DNA of 54,419 nucleotides. Source: Pyrinomonadaceae bacterium. Lineage in GTDB: Bacteria; Acidobacteriota; Blastocatellia; Pyrinomonadales; Pyrinomonadaceae. The notes below the pieces were generated by a model. It saw only the letters and a list, made by a program, of their open reading frames with translations. It searched no databases and was not told where the DNA came from. The position numbers were made by a program, and so were the translations under genes. This document shows positions 25,855-37,735 of the stretch, piece after piece. The number at the start of each line of letters is the position of its first letter. Positions within the stretch are counted from its first letter, which is position 1. The stretch lies in the NCBI GenBank assembly GCA_014380365.1, contig JACMJZ010000014.1, positions 1 through 54,419 on the forward strand. Reading direction: 5' to 3'.

Positions 25855-27078
25855 GTGTCACTTGCCGAACTAGTCTACGATTGGAACACCATCGACGCAT
25901 CGCTGGTTCCTCCCAATCGTTACATCAGTTTCGATGATGAGACCTTGCGCGACGGGTTGCAGTCGCCTTCCGTTTGCGAGCCAGCCGTTGAGAAAAAGAT
26001 CGAATTGCTTCATCTCATGGACGCGCTGGGAATCGACACTGCCGACATCGGATTGCCAGGGGCGGGCGGAACTCATGCGGCCGGTGTCGAATTGATGGCC
26101 CGCGAAATTGCAGAGCAAAAGCTGAGAATTCGTCCCAATTGCGCTGCGCGCACTCATCGCAGCGATATTCAGCCCATCGTCGAAATCTCGCAACGGGTCG
26201 GAATTCCGATCGAAGCCTGCACGTTCATTGGTTCTTCAGCGATTAGGTTTTTCGCCGAAGGTTGGACGCTGGAAAAGTTGCTGAAACTCACCGAAGAGGC
26301 GGTGACCTTCGCGGTCAGTGAAGGACTGCCGGTGATGTATGTGACCGAAGACACGACCCGGGCAAATCCCGAAACGCTTCATGCGCTCTACTCTACGGCC
26401 ATCCAGTGTGGAGCGAAGGCCGTCTGCGTTTGCGACACGGTGGGACATTCAACTCCGGACGGCGCGCGCGCGGTAGTTAGATTCGTCAAAAATATCATTG
26501 AAGAACAGGGCGGCAATATCCGTCTTGATTGGCACGGCCACCAGGATCGAGGCTTGGGCGTGATCAATTCCATCGCCGCCATTCAGGGCGGCGCTGACCA
26601 GGTGCACGGTTCGGCATTAGGAATTGGCGAGCGAGTCGGGAATACGCCGATGGATCAGTTGCTCGTCAACTTGAAGTTGATGGGCTGGATTCAAAACGAC
26701 CTGTCGCGGCTGGGCGAGTACTGCTCATTAACATCAGATGCTTGCGACTGGGCCATCCCGGTTAACTATCCGGTGTTTGGGCGCGATGCTTTCCGCACAG
26801 CCACTGGAGTACACGCGGCAGCGGTGATTAAGAGTTACCGCAAAGGTGACACGGAGCTCGCGGATCTTGTTTATTCCGGAGTGCCCGCGGGACAGTTTGG
26901 ACTCGAGCAGGTGGTGGAGATTGGACCGATGAGCGGGAAGTCAAACGTCGTCTACTGGCTTGAGAAGCGTGGACTCGACGCGAGCGAAGAAATGGTCAGC
27001 CGAATTTATGAGCGGGCGAAACAGGCATCCGCCGTTTTGTCAGACGACGAAATAATGCAAGTGTTTGAACGAGTCTGA
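25855..27078 (+). CDS. 2-isopropylmalate synthase-like DRE-TIM acyltransferase
   Basis: A 407-residue enzyme starting at a GTG preceded by GGAGG. The DRE-TIM barrel motifs are present: DDETLRDGLQSP (about 27-38, metal and catalytic residues), DWHGHQDRGLG with the HxH metal pair (about 226), and GIGERVGNTPMDQLL near 258. It condenses an acyl-CoA (or pyruvate-derived) donor with a 2-oxo acid. Its length matches synthases without the leucine-binding regulatory domain, so feedback control may be lost or replaced. Isopropylmalate synthase is the first guess; homocitrate or citramalate synthase cannot be excluded. No other leucine gene is near. It has its own promoter and ends at a strong bidirectional terminator. 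Confidence 0.85.
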   Translation: MSLAELVYDWNTIDASLVPPNRYISFDDETLRDGLQSPSVCEPAVEKKIELLHLMDALGIDTADIGLPGAGGTHAAGVELMAREIAEQKLRIRPNCAARTHRSDIQPIVEISQRVGIPIEACTFIGSSAIRFFAEGWTLEKLLKLTEEAVTFAVSEGLPVMYVTEDTTRANPETLHALYSTAIQCGAKAVCVCDTVGHSTPDGARAVVRFVKNIIEEQGGNIRLDWHGHQDRGLGVINSIAAIQGGADQVHGSALGIGERVGNTPMDQLLVNLKLMGWIQNDLSRLGEYCSLTSDACDWAIPVNYPVFGRDAFRTATGVHAAAVIKSYRKGDTELADLVYSGVPAGQFGLEQVVEIGPMSGKSNVVYWLEKRGLDASEEMVSRIYERAKQASAVLSDDEIMQVFERV

Positions 27079-27098
27079 CTAAGCCAAGGGAAACGGGA

Positions 27099-27155
27099 AA
27101 GAGGGTCATGCGGAATGGAGTAGCTAAACCGGCTATCGTTCCGCATGACCCTTTT
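27099..27155. terminator. Bidirectional intrinsic terminator
   Basis: A stem of about 17 bp (core GGGTCATGCGGAA at 27103-27115 with its complement at 27139-27151) is followed by TTTT on the plus strand and has AAA before it for the opposite strand. It serves the convergent leuA-like and DUF4388 genes. Confidence 0.9.
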
Positions 27156-27174
27156 CAGTTTTCGGTTTCTTCTC

Positions 27175-28143
27175 TTAGTTAATCGGAATAGTGACAGAAG
27201 CTGAACCAGCTTTGCCTGGAGGAAATCGTTTTTGGCGAGCAATCCTCACCGCGCTCGCGTCTCCACCAGACGCCTGCGTTACGCGACCTGACTCATCGTA
27301 AGTAACCGTTACGACAACCTTCTTTGGGCCAGCCTTAACAGGGCTCGGGACAACGGTCGCGGGGACTTGTGAAGACGGAGCTGGCATAGTCTGGGCTTCG
27401 GTGGCCGCCATTGCTTCTCGCGCTCTCAATCTTTCCCTATCACGCAGCCGCTTCGCAGACAGTGCCGCATCATTGAGTGTATCCGCCGAAGCCGCGGGCG
27501 CATCGTTTGACTCTTCGACAACAGCAGGTGCTGTTTCATTTTCTGGCGAGATGCTGCTGGCGGGCTGAGGTTCTGGTTGATTGACAACCGCAGCAGTCCT
27601 ACCGCGGCCATACCAACCGGCAGGGACACCGAGTGCCGCAACGCTGGCAATGATCGCGACAGCGACGGCTCCGGCGATCAAGCCCTTTCGCTTGCCAGTC
27701 GATTCCATACTTCCAAATGAGAGAAATCCGGGTACCCGCAAACTCTCCAAATCGTTGACTGAAGTCTCCGGCTGGGTCGCCTCCGCAGCAGCGCTGTCTG
27801 GCGAATAGTCAGGTGGAAAAGCAGTAGAAGGAACCATGCCTTCGTCCAGGCGTCGCAAGCCTTCCAGCACTACCTGAGTCCAGGGTTGATTAATAGTTCG
27901 CTCAATTGCTTCCTCTGCGCTGCCAAACTCAAATTTGGCATTAGGCAGCGTGAGGGCGAAGTACACGGCATCAATTCCTCGCAAAACACCGATGCGAGCG
28001 TCCACCACGGAACCGGCCTGGAGATAGAAACTGCCGTGACCTTGTGGGTAGAGAACTCTGAGCTTTCCGGTCTTGCGTTGGTTGCAAAAAAATTCAATCA
28101 GTTCGGAAAGCGAAAGGTCGCTCAGATGTCCGGTTAGTGCCAT
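27175..28143 (-). CDS. DUF4388 (PatA-like) protein with membrane helix and TonB-like C-terminus
   Basis: A 322-residue protein. Residues 1-100 match the DUF4388/PatA N-terminal type (LTGHLSDLSLSELIEFFCNQRKTGKLRV), usually found in gliding and development regulators. A transmembrane helix spans about 154-173, followed by a Pro/Ala/Ser-rich linker and a short C-terminal part (VVVTVTYDESGRVTQASGG, then RQKRFPPG) resembling the end of a TonB-C domain. The combination would link a cytoplasmic DUF4388 module to the periplasm. The TonB-like part is short, so this assignment is moderate. The gene follows the TonB-C gene upstream by 88 nt on the same strand, likely one operon. Confidence 0.75.
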   Translation of the reverse strand: MALTGHLSDLSLSELIEFFCNQRKTGKLRVLYPQGHGSFYLQAGSVVDARIGVLRGIDAVYFALTLPNAKFEFGSAEEAIERTINQPWTQVVLEGLRRLDEGMVPSTAFPPDYSPDSAAAEATQPETSVNDLESLRVPGFLSFGSMESTGKRKGLIAGAVAVAIIASVAALGVPAGWYGRGRTAAVVNQPEPQPASSISPENETAPAVVEESNDAPAASADTLNDAALSAKRLRDRERLRAREAMAATEAQTMPAPSSQVPATVVPSPVKAGPKKVVVTVTYDESGRVTQASGGDASAVRIARQKRFPPGKAGSASVTIPIN

Positions 28144-28231
28144 CAGGATTAGCCCCTTCTAAAACTAGAGATTATTCAGCGAGGAATTAACAACAGGAAG
28201 AAACGCCTGTCGCTGTGTTTTGAGTTTGAAA

Positions 28232-29386
28232 TTACTGGGCGAGCGCGAACTTGTAGCTGATCGTGCCCGACACCTTGACAGGTTGGCCCGAGAGTTTCGT
28301 GGGAGAAAACCGCGCTCTCAAAGCCGCTTGAATGGCAACTTCTCGCAAGGCCATTGGTCCGCTTATAGCTTGCGCAGAGATCACCTTTCCCATTTCGTCA
28401 ATCACCACTTCCACTATGACAGACCCTGATACCCGCGATCGTTTTGCCGCATCGGGATAGCTTGGCGGCGGCAAACTGACCGCGCTACCGTTAAGTACTC
28501 CACCGGATACTGGTTTTAGTAAGGGTCGCGGTGCCGGCGGCGGCGGCTCGGTATCGAATTTAACCAAGAGGTTTGAGGAGTTTGAGCTGAGTCGTGGCAT
28601 TCCTACATCAACTGCTCCGGCGTTCAATTTGTCTGTGGTCGTTACCACTTTCGGTATGTTAACGGATTTCTGAACCGGAGTAGCTGCGTTATTCGGCGAC
28701 GGGTTAACCGGCGGCTTAAGTGCGATTGCGGTGTTTTTCGTTTCCACACTCGGAGTAGCCACGCTGTTCGCGGAAGCAATAGGTGGGGCCGAGGGAGCCG
28801 AAGCTGGCGCCGCGGCGGGTTGCGCCATTCGCAGCATCTTCTCGTCAAGGTAATACATGATGGAGCGGTAGGTTACCTCGGTGGGCTCGAATGACATTTT
28901 GCCCGCATCGATGACGGCTACCGACGTGCTCATCTTGTTCCAGTTGCCAACAAAATCAAATTCGTACTTGTAGATCTCTTTGCTCACTAAAGACCCATCG
29001 TCATTTGTGAGAATCATCTCGCTGATGTTGCCCTTGTCGTCGTATTTATAAACTTCCTTCCCGGTAAGGTTTGCACCAGCAATCGGAAAATACTGGTTCT
29101 CAACCTTGGCGCCTTTTATATCGTAGGCAACAATCTCAAGAACTGTGCGCTTGCCCTCCGCAAGTTTCCCAGTCTCGCTTGAGAGTTTGACGATCTCCGT
29201 TCGAACTCTCCGCACGGGTCCGACCAGTCCATCTCGCGTGCGATCGTTTTCGACCACTGCGGAAGCAGGCGCAGCCGGAACTGTCGCCTTTGCCGTCAGG
29301 CTCGATTGCGCTAAAGCCGAAGTCGACAAGGCACTAAAAATAAGTGCGACTGATACTAAACCAAAGGAAACTCGCCGTCTGAACAT
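28232..29386 (-). CDS. Exported protein with TonB C-terminal domain
   Basis: A 384-residue protein. Residues 1-27 are a signal peptide (cleavage near ALAQ). Residues about 45-185 form a beta-rich domain with YDIKGAKVE and YKYDDKGNI words, like RHS/LIC10280-type strand repeats. A Pro/Ala/Asn-rich linker precedes a TonB-C domain at about 300-384 (PPPSYPDAAKRSRVSGSVIVEVVID and ALRARFSPTKLSG). Classical TonB is anchored in the inner membrane; here the N-terminus looks cleavable, so it may be a periplasmic relative rather than a true energy transducer. An excellent promoter lies at 29487-29515. Confidence 0.85.
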   Translation of the reverse strand: MFRRRVSFGLVSVALIFSALSTSALAQSSLTAKATVPAAPASAVVENDRTRDGLVGPVRRVRTEIVKLSSETGKLAEGKRTVLEIVAYDIKGAKVENQYFPIAGANLTGKEVYKYDDKGNISEMILTNDDGSLVSKEIYKYEFDFVGNWNKMSTSVAVIDAGKMSFEPTEVTYRSIMYYLDEKMLRMAQPAAAPASAPSAPPIASANSVATPSVETKNTAIALKPPVNPSPNNAATPVQKSVNIPKVVTTTDKLNAGAVDVGMPRLSSNSSNLLVKFDTEPPPPAPRPLLKPVSGGVLNGSAVSLPPPSYPDAAKRSRVSGSVIVEVVIDEMGKVISAQAISGPMALREVAIQAALRARFSPTKLSGQPVKVSGTISYKFALAQ

Positions 29387-29486
29387 TGATTTTCTCCTGA
29401 ATTGGGAGTGGTGTGACTCTTTTCAAAGCCTGTGAGGCCGGGTGTGCCTGGGGGGTTAGATTGACTAACCGCGGAATGGCACGCTG

Positions 29487-29515
29487 ATAATAGCGGGTTT
29501 AACTTAGTTTGTCCA
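29487..29515 (-). promoter_or_regulatory. Sigma70-type promoter for the TonB-C and DUF4388 genes
   Basis: On the minus strand a -35 TGGACA (29510-29515) and a -10 TATTAT (29487-29492) are separated by exactly 17 nt. The leader to the ATG at 29386 is about 95 nt. Confidence 0.7.
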
Positions 29516-29546
29516 TAGGCAACATCGCTGGCCCCGGGACTGAATC

Positions 29547-31193
29547 TTAATGGGATTTCCTGCCATCCTCGCCTGAAACTTTGGGAAAGGAGGCTATAAG
29601 TCTAACTATTTCGTCGATTAGGCCAGCGGTGTTAGCGCGGCGAGTTTGGTCATTGCACATGATGGAGAATACGAAAACTTGCCCGTCCGAGGCGGTGAGG
29701 TAGCCGGAAAGCGATGTGTCATAAGTTAATGAACCGGTCTTGGCTGACACCCGATCGGTTAAGGTCCTCAGCCGGCCGGCCAGCGTGCCGTCATGTCCGG
29801 CGAGCGGCAGGGAATCCTTGAAGACCTGGCTCGAAGTTGTTTTCGACATGGCCCGGAGCAAGCTGGTGGTGGAACCGGGTGTGACCAGGTTGAGTCGCGA
29901 GAGCCCGGATCCGTCGTGCAGCCCAAGCCGTTCAGCGGCGACGCCCGACCTCGTCAACCACGAACGAATCACAGCCAGTCCCACCTCGTCATCTCCGCGC
30001 TCTCTCCCAATTTCGCTCGGCAGCGCCGCGATCTCTCCACGCTCGCGGCCAATCGTGCGTAAAATTAGTTCAGCGTAAAGATTGTTGCTGTCCTTGTTTG
30101 TCTTTCTAACAATCTCGCCCAAGGGTTGGCTGGTGACGAACGCCAGTTCAACTGCCTGAGACGGATTGAATCTCTGACTCTGCGGAACCCTTGAATCTCG
30201 CGCTTGCGCTTCACCGCCGACCGTTATTCCTCGTGACTTGAGCGCCGCTCTGAAAATGGTTGCAGCCCACAGCGCCGGATTATGCACCGAGAGACGCGCG
30301 CCAAAACCCTTACTGCCGGGAGCGAACTCACCCCACACCTTCACGTTGTTATCCGATAGCCCGCGATGCACACCAATCTTTGGTCGCGCGCCCGGCTTAC
30401 CAGTCGCCATGCGGTTTTCCACGTTCACATAAGCCAATGGCTCACTGGCCTTCACCTCAGGTGGGCCGCCGCTTTTCGCCGACGGAACGAGGTTGACACC
30501 AACCTCATTCCCGTTAATCGTCAGCGCGCTTGCTTCCGCGGCGAAGTACCACTGTAGATCAGTCCACTGCCACCCTTCGCCCAGAGGGTCACCACGAAAG
30601 TAACTCTCATCTCCGATCACCTTGCCATCGATGCGCCGGACACCGCGCTGATAAAGATCCTCCACTAACTTTGCCAATGAGCCGCGATCAGCATCTTTGC
30701 TTTGCGACACGAAATCAGGCGCACCGCGGCCATAGAGGATGAGGTCCCCGGAAATTCTCCCGCTCGCATCCGGCTGCACGTTTGCGTAAACGGAGGTGCG
30801 CCAGCGGAAGTCAGCACCCAACACATCCAGGGCAACTCCCGTTGCGTAAAGTTTCATGTTAGACGCGGGAGTAAAAAGCTTGTCGGCGTTTCGCTGATAG
30901 AGCGTGGCTCCGTCCGCCAGCGAGCTGACGTGAACACCCCAGCGCGCGGAGCTAAGATCGCTTTCGTCTATGGACCTATCTATTTGCCTGGCCAACTCCT
31001 GCTCCGCGGACGAAGCCGGTGAAGAAGCAGGTTTCGACTCAGCTACCGCTGCCGCCTTGGGACGTTCCTTCTCCGGGTTATCCTTCGCACGGCCTGTGAT
31101 CGCAGGCCGGAGTACCAGCAAACTCAGCGTCGTGAGGACGACGAGGAGGCTGCCTACAAGAATGAATCGATGTTTGTTGTATTCCTTATTCAT
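29547..31193 (-). CDS. dacB: D-alanyl-D-alanine carboxypeptidase/endopeptidase (PBP4 type, S13)
   Basis: A 548-residue low-molecular-mass penicillin-binding protein that trims and cleaves peptidoglycan cross-links in the periplasm. Residues 10-30 are a signal or anchor helix. The three active-site motifs are visible: SxxK as Ser111-Asn-Met-Lys114, SxN in KDSNNLYAE, and KTG in SAKTGSLTYD near the C-terminus. Length suits the family, including the inserted domains. It is the last gene of a minus-strand series after a family 9 glycosyltransferase (106 nt gap), suggesting envelope biogenesis. Confidence 0.95.
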   Translation of the reverse strand: MNKEYNKHRFILVGSLLVVLTTLSLLVLRPAITGRAKDNPEKERPKAAAVAESKPASSPASSAEQELARQIDRSIDESDLSSARWGVHVSSLADGATLYQRNADKLFTPASNMKLYATGVALDVLGADFRWRTSVYANVQPDASGRISGDLILYGRGAPDFVSQSKDADRGSLAKLVEDLYQRGVRRIDGKVIGDESYFRGDPLGEGWQWTDLQWYFAAEASALTINGNEVGVNLVPSAKSGGPPEVKASEPLAYVNVENRMATGKPGARPKIGVHRGLSDNNVKVWGEFAPGSKGFGARLSVHNPALWAATIFRAALKSRGITVGGEAQARDSRVPQSQRFNPSQAVELAFVTSQPLGEIVRKTNKDSNNLYAELILRTIGRERGEIAALPSEIGRERGDDEVGLAVIRSWLTRSGVAAERLGLHDGSGLSRLNLVTPGSTTSLLRAMSKTTSSQVFKDSLPLAGHDGTLAGRLRTLTDRVSAKTGSLTYDTSLSGYLTASDGQVFVFSIMCNDQTRRANTAGLIDEIVRLIASFPKVSGEDGRKSH

Positions 31194-31299
31194 TATTCAT
31201 ATGAGTTCTTGGGGTCGTCTTGTCAGAACCGCCTGCGGTACCGGGCGGGCCCGAATGGGGGGGACAATAATAAAACTGCCTCGCCTAAATCGCGACTGC

Positions 31300-32331
31300 T
31301 CAACTCGCGAAAAGGTTCGCGGTCCGCTCCGACGCCAGCACTGACCTCGTCGCTTCGTAGACTTCATCCACGGTGATGTCGCCAATCACGCTACTGTAAA
31401 TTACACGATGGCGATCACCCTGGGGCAAATAGCTTTCAGGAGCGCGTTTATCAAGCAGAAGTACGACGGGCGTGCCAACTGCCGAGGCGATGTGCATCGG
31501 CCCTGTGTCGTTTGAGACAAATGCCGCGAGGCGCGCCTGCGCAGCCGCCAGCTGAGGGATGGTAAGTTGATCCAGAATCACGACTGATGGCGGAAACTGT
31601 TGCCGGACATCTTTAACAAAGGCATGCTCCTCCGGCCCGAGAAAGACCACTACCTTCACCTGATCGTTTCTGATGAGGAAATCGGCAAGGCTGGCAAACT
31701 GCTCGAGCGGCCAGCGGCGGCTGGGATGACCGGCGCCAGGAAAGAGACCAACAAGCGGCGCGCCGGCATCTGCCTTGGCCTTATTTAGCTTTCGCGCAAT
31801 CGCCGCATCATCGTGCGGCGTAGTCTTCAAAGTCGGAACCCGCTCAGCTTTCTCAATCTCCAGGGGAATCAGCACGTCAAGATAACGATCGATTAAGTGT
31901 CGCTTGCGATGGTCCGTTTCGATTGGCGGACGAGGTTGAAAGTTTGCCAGGTAATCCAGTGACCTGCCGGGCCGGCGCGAATAGAGACGCTTTGGGGCGC
32001 CCGACAGAAAACCCAACAGGTTGGTTTCGGAGAGACTGTGAAGATCGATGACGAAGTCAAACTTCTTTCGTCTGACATCCTGGACGATTTTGAAAACGCG
32101 GACGATCGAAAGTGGTTTAAAGCCATCTCGTAGCGCCACGCGATCCACGACGAAGGTTTCATCGGCGTAACCGGATAAAGCGATCACCTCGGCTCCCGGC
32201 TTTCCTACCGCCACGGTAATGCGCGCCCGCGGAAATCGTCTTCGAATTGCCCGCAACGCCGGCAAACTAAGGACGACGTCGCCGAGTTGGCCGAAATCAA
32301 TGATCAGGATATTGCGCGGGTCGAAACTCAC
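31300..32331 (-). CDS. Glycosyltransferase family 9 (heptosyltransferase-like)
   Basis: A 343-residue ADP-heptose:LPS heptosyltransferase-type enzyme. Signature parts: ILIIDFGQLGDVVLSLPAL at the N-terminus, LFPGAGHPSRRWP in the middle (nucleotide-sugar binding), and VSNDTGPMHIASAVGTPVV near the C-terminus. It transfers a sugar, often heptose, to the lipopolysaccharide core at the inner face of the inner membrane. Exact donor and position cannot be told. It lies between gpmI and dacB on the minus strand. Confidence 0.9.
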   Translation of the reverse strand: MSFDPRNILIIDFGQLGDVVLSLPALRAIRRRFPRARITVAVGKPGAEVIALSGYADETFVVDRVALRDGFKPLSIVRVFKIVQDVRRKKFDFVIDLHSLSETNLLGFLSGAPKRLYSRRPGRSLDYLANFQPRPPIETDHRKRHLIDRYLDVLIPLEIEKAERVPTLKTTPHDDAAIARKLNKAKADAGAPLVGLFPGAGHPSRRWPLEQFASLADFLIRNDQVKVVVFLGPEEHAFVKDVRQQFPPSVVILDQLTIPQLAAAQARLAAFVSNDTGPMHIASAVGTPVVLLLDKRAPESYLPQGDRHRVIYSSVIGDITVDEVYEATRSVLASERTANLFAS

Positions 32332-32374
32332 TCTTTCATCTTAACCGCCAACGGGCAGGACTCTAAATCGACGA

Positions 32375-32450
32375 CAGGATTTACAAGGTGAACAGGATTA
32401 AGGAAGTAACAAATAAGGCCTCTCACTATCCTGTTAATTCTGTAAATCCT
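32375..32450. repeat. Inverted repeat of the GGATTTACA type
   Basis: Left arm 32375-32398 (starts CAGGATTTACA, then GAACAGGATTA) and right arm 32428-32450 (TCCTGTTAATTCTGTAAATCC) are imperfect complements separated by about 29 nt. It lies between gpmI and the glycosyltransferase gene. Same general architecture as the other palindromes here: arms made of two related short words. Confidence 0.7.
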
Positions 32451-32466
32451 ATCCATTTCCAATCTC

Positions 32467-34041
32467 TCACTTCGACTCACGCAAATCTTGCCCGGTCATC
32501 TCTGCAGGCTTTTCGTTACCCATCAAGCCCAGTATCGTCGGCCCAATATCTTCCAACGCGCCACCTTCGCGCATCTTCAATCCGCGTGAACCTTCGTCTA
32601 TCAGGTGAAACGGGACTGGGTTTGTCGTGTGTGCGGTATGCGCACCGCCGGTTTTCGGATCGATCATCTGCTCAGCGTTGCCGTGGTCGGCGGTAATCAG
32701 GGTGATGCCGCCCGCACGTCTGATGCTTTTGGTGATCCAGCCAAGGCAAGTATCAACGTACTGACAGGCTTCGACCGTCTTATCGAGTTTGCCTGTATGA
32801 CCCACCATGTCGGGATTAGCGAAATTGACGATAAAGATGTCTGTCTCGGCCTCGGCGACGGCGCCCAACACCTTCTCGGTAAGTTTGAATGCCGACATCT
32901 CCGGTTGCAGGTCGTAGGTGGAAATCTTCGGCGAAGGCACAAGCAGCCGGCGTTCGCCCACATGCTCCTTCTCGATGCCGCCATTGAAGAAGTATGTTAC
33001 ATGGGCATACTTCTCAGTTTCCGCCAGACGGTAATTGCGCACCCGAACGCTTTCCCAAACTTCAGCCAGAACATTCTTGTGATCGTGTGGAGAAAAGGCG
33101 ACTGGAAGGGGGAATGTTCTGTCGTAAGTAGTGAAGCAGACAAATTGGATCCGAGGGCGGCGGGTGACGTCAAACTCTTCGAAACCCACGACCGCCAGGG
33201 CCCTCGTAAGTTGCCGGGCGCGATCCGGTCGAAAGTTAAAAAAGATAACCGTGTCGCCATCCTGGATTGTGGCCACTGGCTGCTCACGAGCATCAACCAG
33301 CACCGTCGGTTCGATAAACTCGTCCGTTATGCCACGTTCGTAGGAGCTCAGAATCGCCGCCACGGGATCACTGACCCGATTACCTTGAGCGTTTACCAGC
33401 AGATTGTAGGCGCGCTCAGTTCGCTCCCAACGTTTGTCGCGGTCCATTGCGTAGTAACGGCCGATGAGCGAGGCAATTTGGCCAGAGCCAACTTCGACGG
33501 TCTTTGCTTGCAAGGCAGCAACGTATTGAACGGCTGATGAAGGTGGCGTGTCGCGGCCGTCCAGAAAGCAGTGGATGTAAACGCGATCGAGTCCGCGTTG
33601 CTTCGCCATGCGGAGTAGCGCGTAAAGATGTTGCTGGGAAGAGTGCACCTGGCCGTCGGAAAGAAGTCCCATCAAGTGAAGCGCTTTGCCTTTTTGCTTC
33701 ACTCCATCCATCGCGGCGACCAGTACTTCATTTTTGCGAAACTCACCCGTGGCGATGTCGTAATCAACTCGCGAAACGTCCATGCGAATGACGCGTCCCG
33801 CTCCGATGTTCAAGTGCCCAACTTCGGAATTTCCCATGACACCCGCTGGCAGACCCACCCGCTCTCCGGAAGCTTCGAGCAACGTGTGCGGGTACTTTTC
33901 ACAGAGTTCGTCGTAGTAAGGCGTGGCCGCCAGCGCAATTGCATTGCCTTCACGCGCGGGTGAATAACCCCAACCGTCGATGATGATGAGAGCTAGTGGC
34001 CCTCTTGAATCCGGCAAAAGAATCTCCTGTGTTGACTTCAT
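32467..34041 (-). CDS. gpmI: 2,3-bisphosphoglycerate-independent phosphoglycerate mutase
   Basis: A 524-residue manganese enzyme that interconverts 3- and 2-phosphoglycerate in glycolysis and gluconeogenesis. Seen: N-terminal LALIIIDGWGYSP with the metal Asp, the phosphoserine nucleophile Ser72 in GNSEVGHLNIGAGR, the family block HCFLDGRDTPP near 155, and the C-terminal metal site TADHGNAEQM. Length is normal. It lies one gene downstream of enolase, which catalyses the next step, with a GNAT acetyltransferase between. Confidence 0.97.
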   Translation of the reverse strand: MKSTQEILLPDSRGPLALIIIDGWGYSPAREGNAIALAATPYYDELCEKYPHTLLEASGERVGLPAGVMGNSEVGHLNIGAGRVIRMDVSRVDYDIATGEFRKNEVLVAAMDGVKQKGKALHLMGLLSDGQVHSSQQHLYALLRMAKQRGLDRVYIHCFLDGRDTPPSSAVQYVAALQAKTVEVGSGQIASLIGRYYAMDRDKRWERTERAYNLLVNAQGNRVSDPVAAILSSYERGITDEFIEPTVLVDAREQPVATIQDGDTVIFFNFRPDRARQLTRALAVVGFEEFDVTRRPRIQFVCFTTYDRTFPLPVAFSPHDHKNVLAEVWESVRVRNYRLAETEKYAHVTYFFNGGIEKEHVGERRLLVPSPKISTYDLQPEMSAFKLTEKVLGAVAEAETDIFIVNFANPDMVGHTGKLDKTVEACQYVDTCLGWITKSIRRAGGITLITADHGNAEQMIDPKTGGAHTAHTTNPVPFHLIDEGSRGLKMREGGALEDIGPTILGLMGNEKPAEMTGQDLRESK

Positions 34042-34047
34042 TCAAGT

Positions 34048-34136
34048 AGTTCAGAGTTCAAACTTTCTTTTGTGTTTTCGAAACGCAGCAAGCTAAAGCT
34101 TGAACTCTGAACTGCTTGAGCGAACTCTGAACTTCG
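34048..34136. repeat. Inverted repeat of the GTTCAGAGTTC type
   Basis: Left part near 34048-34062 (TAGTTCAGAGTTCAAAC) pairs with right parts near 34101-34115 and 34121-34136 (TTGAACTCTGAACT and GAACTCTGAACTT). The word is reiterated twice on the right. It fills the gpmI to GNAT gap. Confidence 0.65.
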
Positions 34137-34184
34137 CGCTGGGCGCTCATGTGTAGGGGAGGGCGCCCGCGGTCCGGTATTAAC

Positions 34185-34670
34185 TTAATTGTCCGGCGCG
34201 TCTTGCCAATAATCGGGCGCTTCCTGCATGTTCGGGTCTGGCCGTTCCATCCAGCGGTCTGGCCGCTTCAGTTCATGGAAACCAAATCGCCGGTAGAGTT
34301 CGTGCGCGTCTTTGGTTGCCAGGACCCAACGGCGAAACTGTTGCAACTGCGGATGCGCGAGGATCGTTTCCATCAGCCACTTGGCCAACCCTTGTCCGCG
34401 GTGTTCCTCCAGAATAAAAACGTCAGCCACCCAGGCGAAGGTCGCAAAATCGGTTACCACGCGAGCAAACCCGATCTGCTGACCGCTTTCATAGAGTCCG
34501 AAGTTTAATGAATTGTCGAGCGCGCGCCGCACAGTTTCGATTTTGCGCCCCTGTCCCCAGTAAGACTGGTTGGCAATGAAGTCGTGGATGATCGGAATGT
34601 CGAGCAGGACGTCATCGGTACTGATGGTGTAATCATCTCGCTTCCATTCGCGCTTAGGGACGGCGTTCAT
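34185..34670 (-). CDS. GNAT family N-acetyltransferase
   Basis: A 161-residue acetyl-CoA-dependent acyltransferase. The acetyl-CoA loop is visible as EEHRGQGLAKWLME near residues 95-108, preceded by the beta strand WVADVFIL and followed by the C-terminal YRRFGFHEL motif common in the family. Substrate unknown. It starts 17 nt after the eno stop and lies before gpmI, so it is probably cotranscribed with glycolytic genes; regulation of metabolic enzymes by acetylation is an idea, not evidence. Confidence 0.9.
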   Translation of the reverse strand: MNAVPKREWKRDDYTISTDDVLLDIPIIHDFIANQSYWGQGRKIETVRRALDNSLNFGLYESGQQIGFARVVTDFATFAWVADVFILEEHRGQGLAKWLMETILAHPQLQQFRRWVLATKDAHELYRRFGFHELKRPDRWMERPDPNMQEAPDYWQDAPDN

Positions 34671-34687
34671 TCTGATCCTCCCGGCGC

Positions 34688-37467
<2,780 letters not shown>

Positions 37468-37563
37468 TCTACAATCGAGAGGCGCCCGAGAATTTCCCAG
37501 CCGTCCTTACAGTAGTGAAACGCCCAGAATCATAACATGCGGCAGGTTGCGGAGCATGGCAGA

Positions 37564-37720
37564 AGTCCGACCGGAGGGAGGCTCTTACTCAAGCGGAAGC
37601 CCGACCGTGAGGGAGGATCGTCGCAGAAAACGGCTAAGCGAATTCCCTGATTGGCGGGCTGCTGAAAATCTACGGTCTCTCTTCTTTCGAAGGATTGAGC
37701 CCTTCCTGACGGTCGGGCTT
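37564..37720. repeat. Cluster of GCCCGACCG-type REP-like repeats
   Basis: Copies of AAGCCCGACCGTGAGGGAGG (37597-37616) and a shorter version (37564-37581) are direct repeats; CCTTCCTGACGGTCGGGCTT (37701-37720) is their inverted partner. They fill the gap between the CNNM gene start and the end of the CarD-like gene and could fold into a large hairpin. Confidence 0.7.
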
Positions 37721-37735
37721 AAGCTTTATTTTGGT

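Noticed and set aside
32605-33537. A 310-codon open frame antisense to gpmI
   Set aside because: gpmI is certain from its active-site motifs; the antisense frame is a composition artefact.
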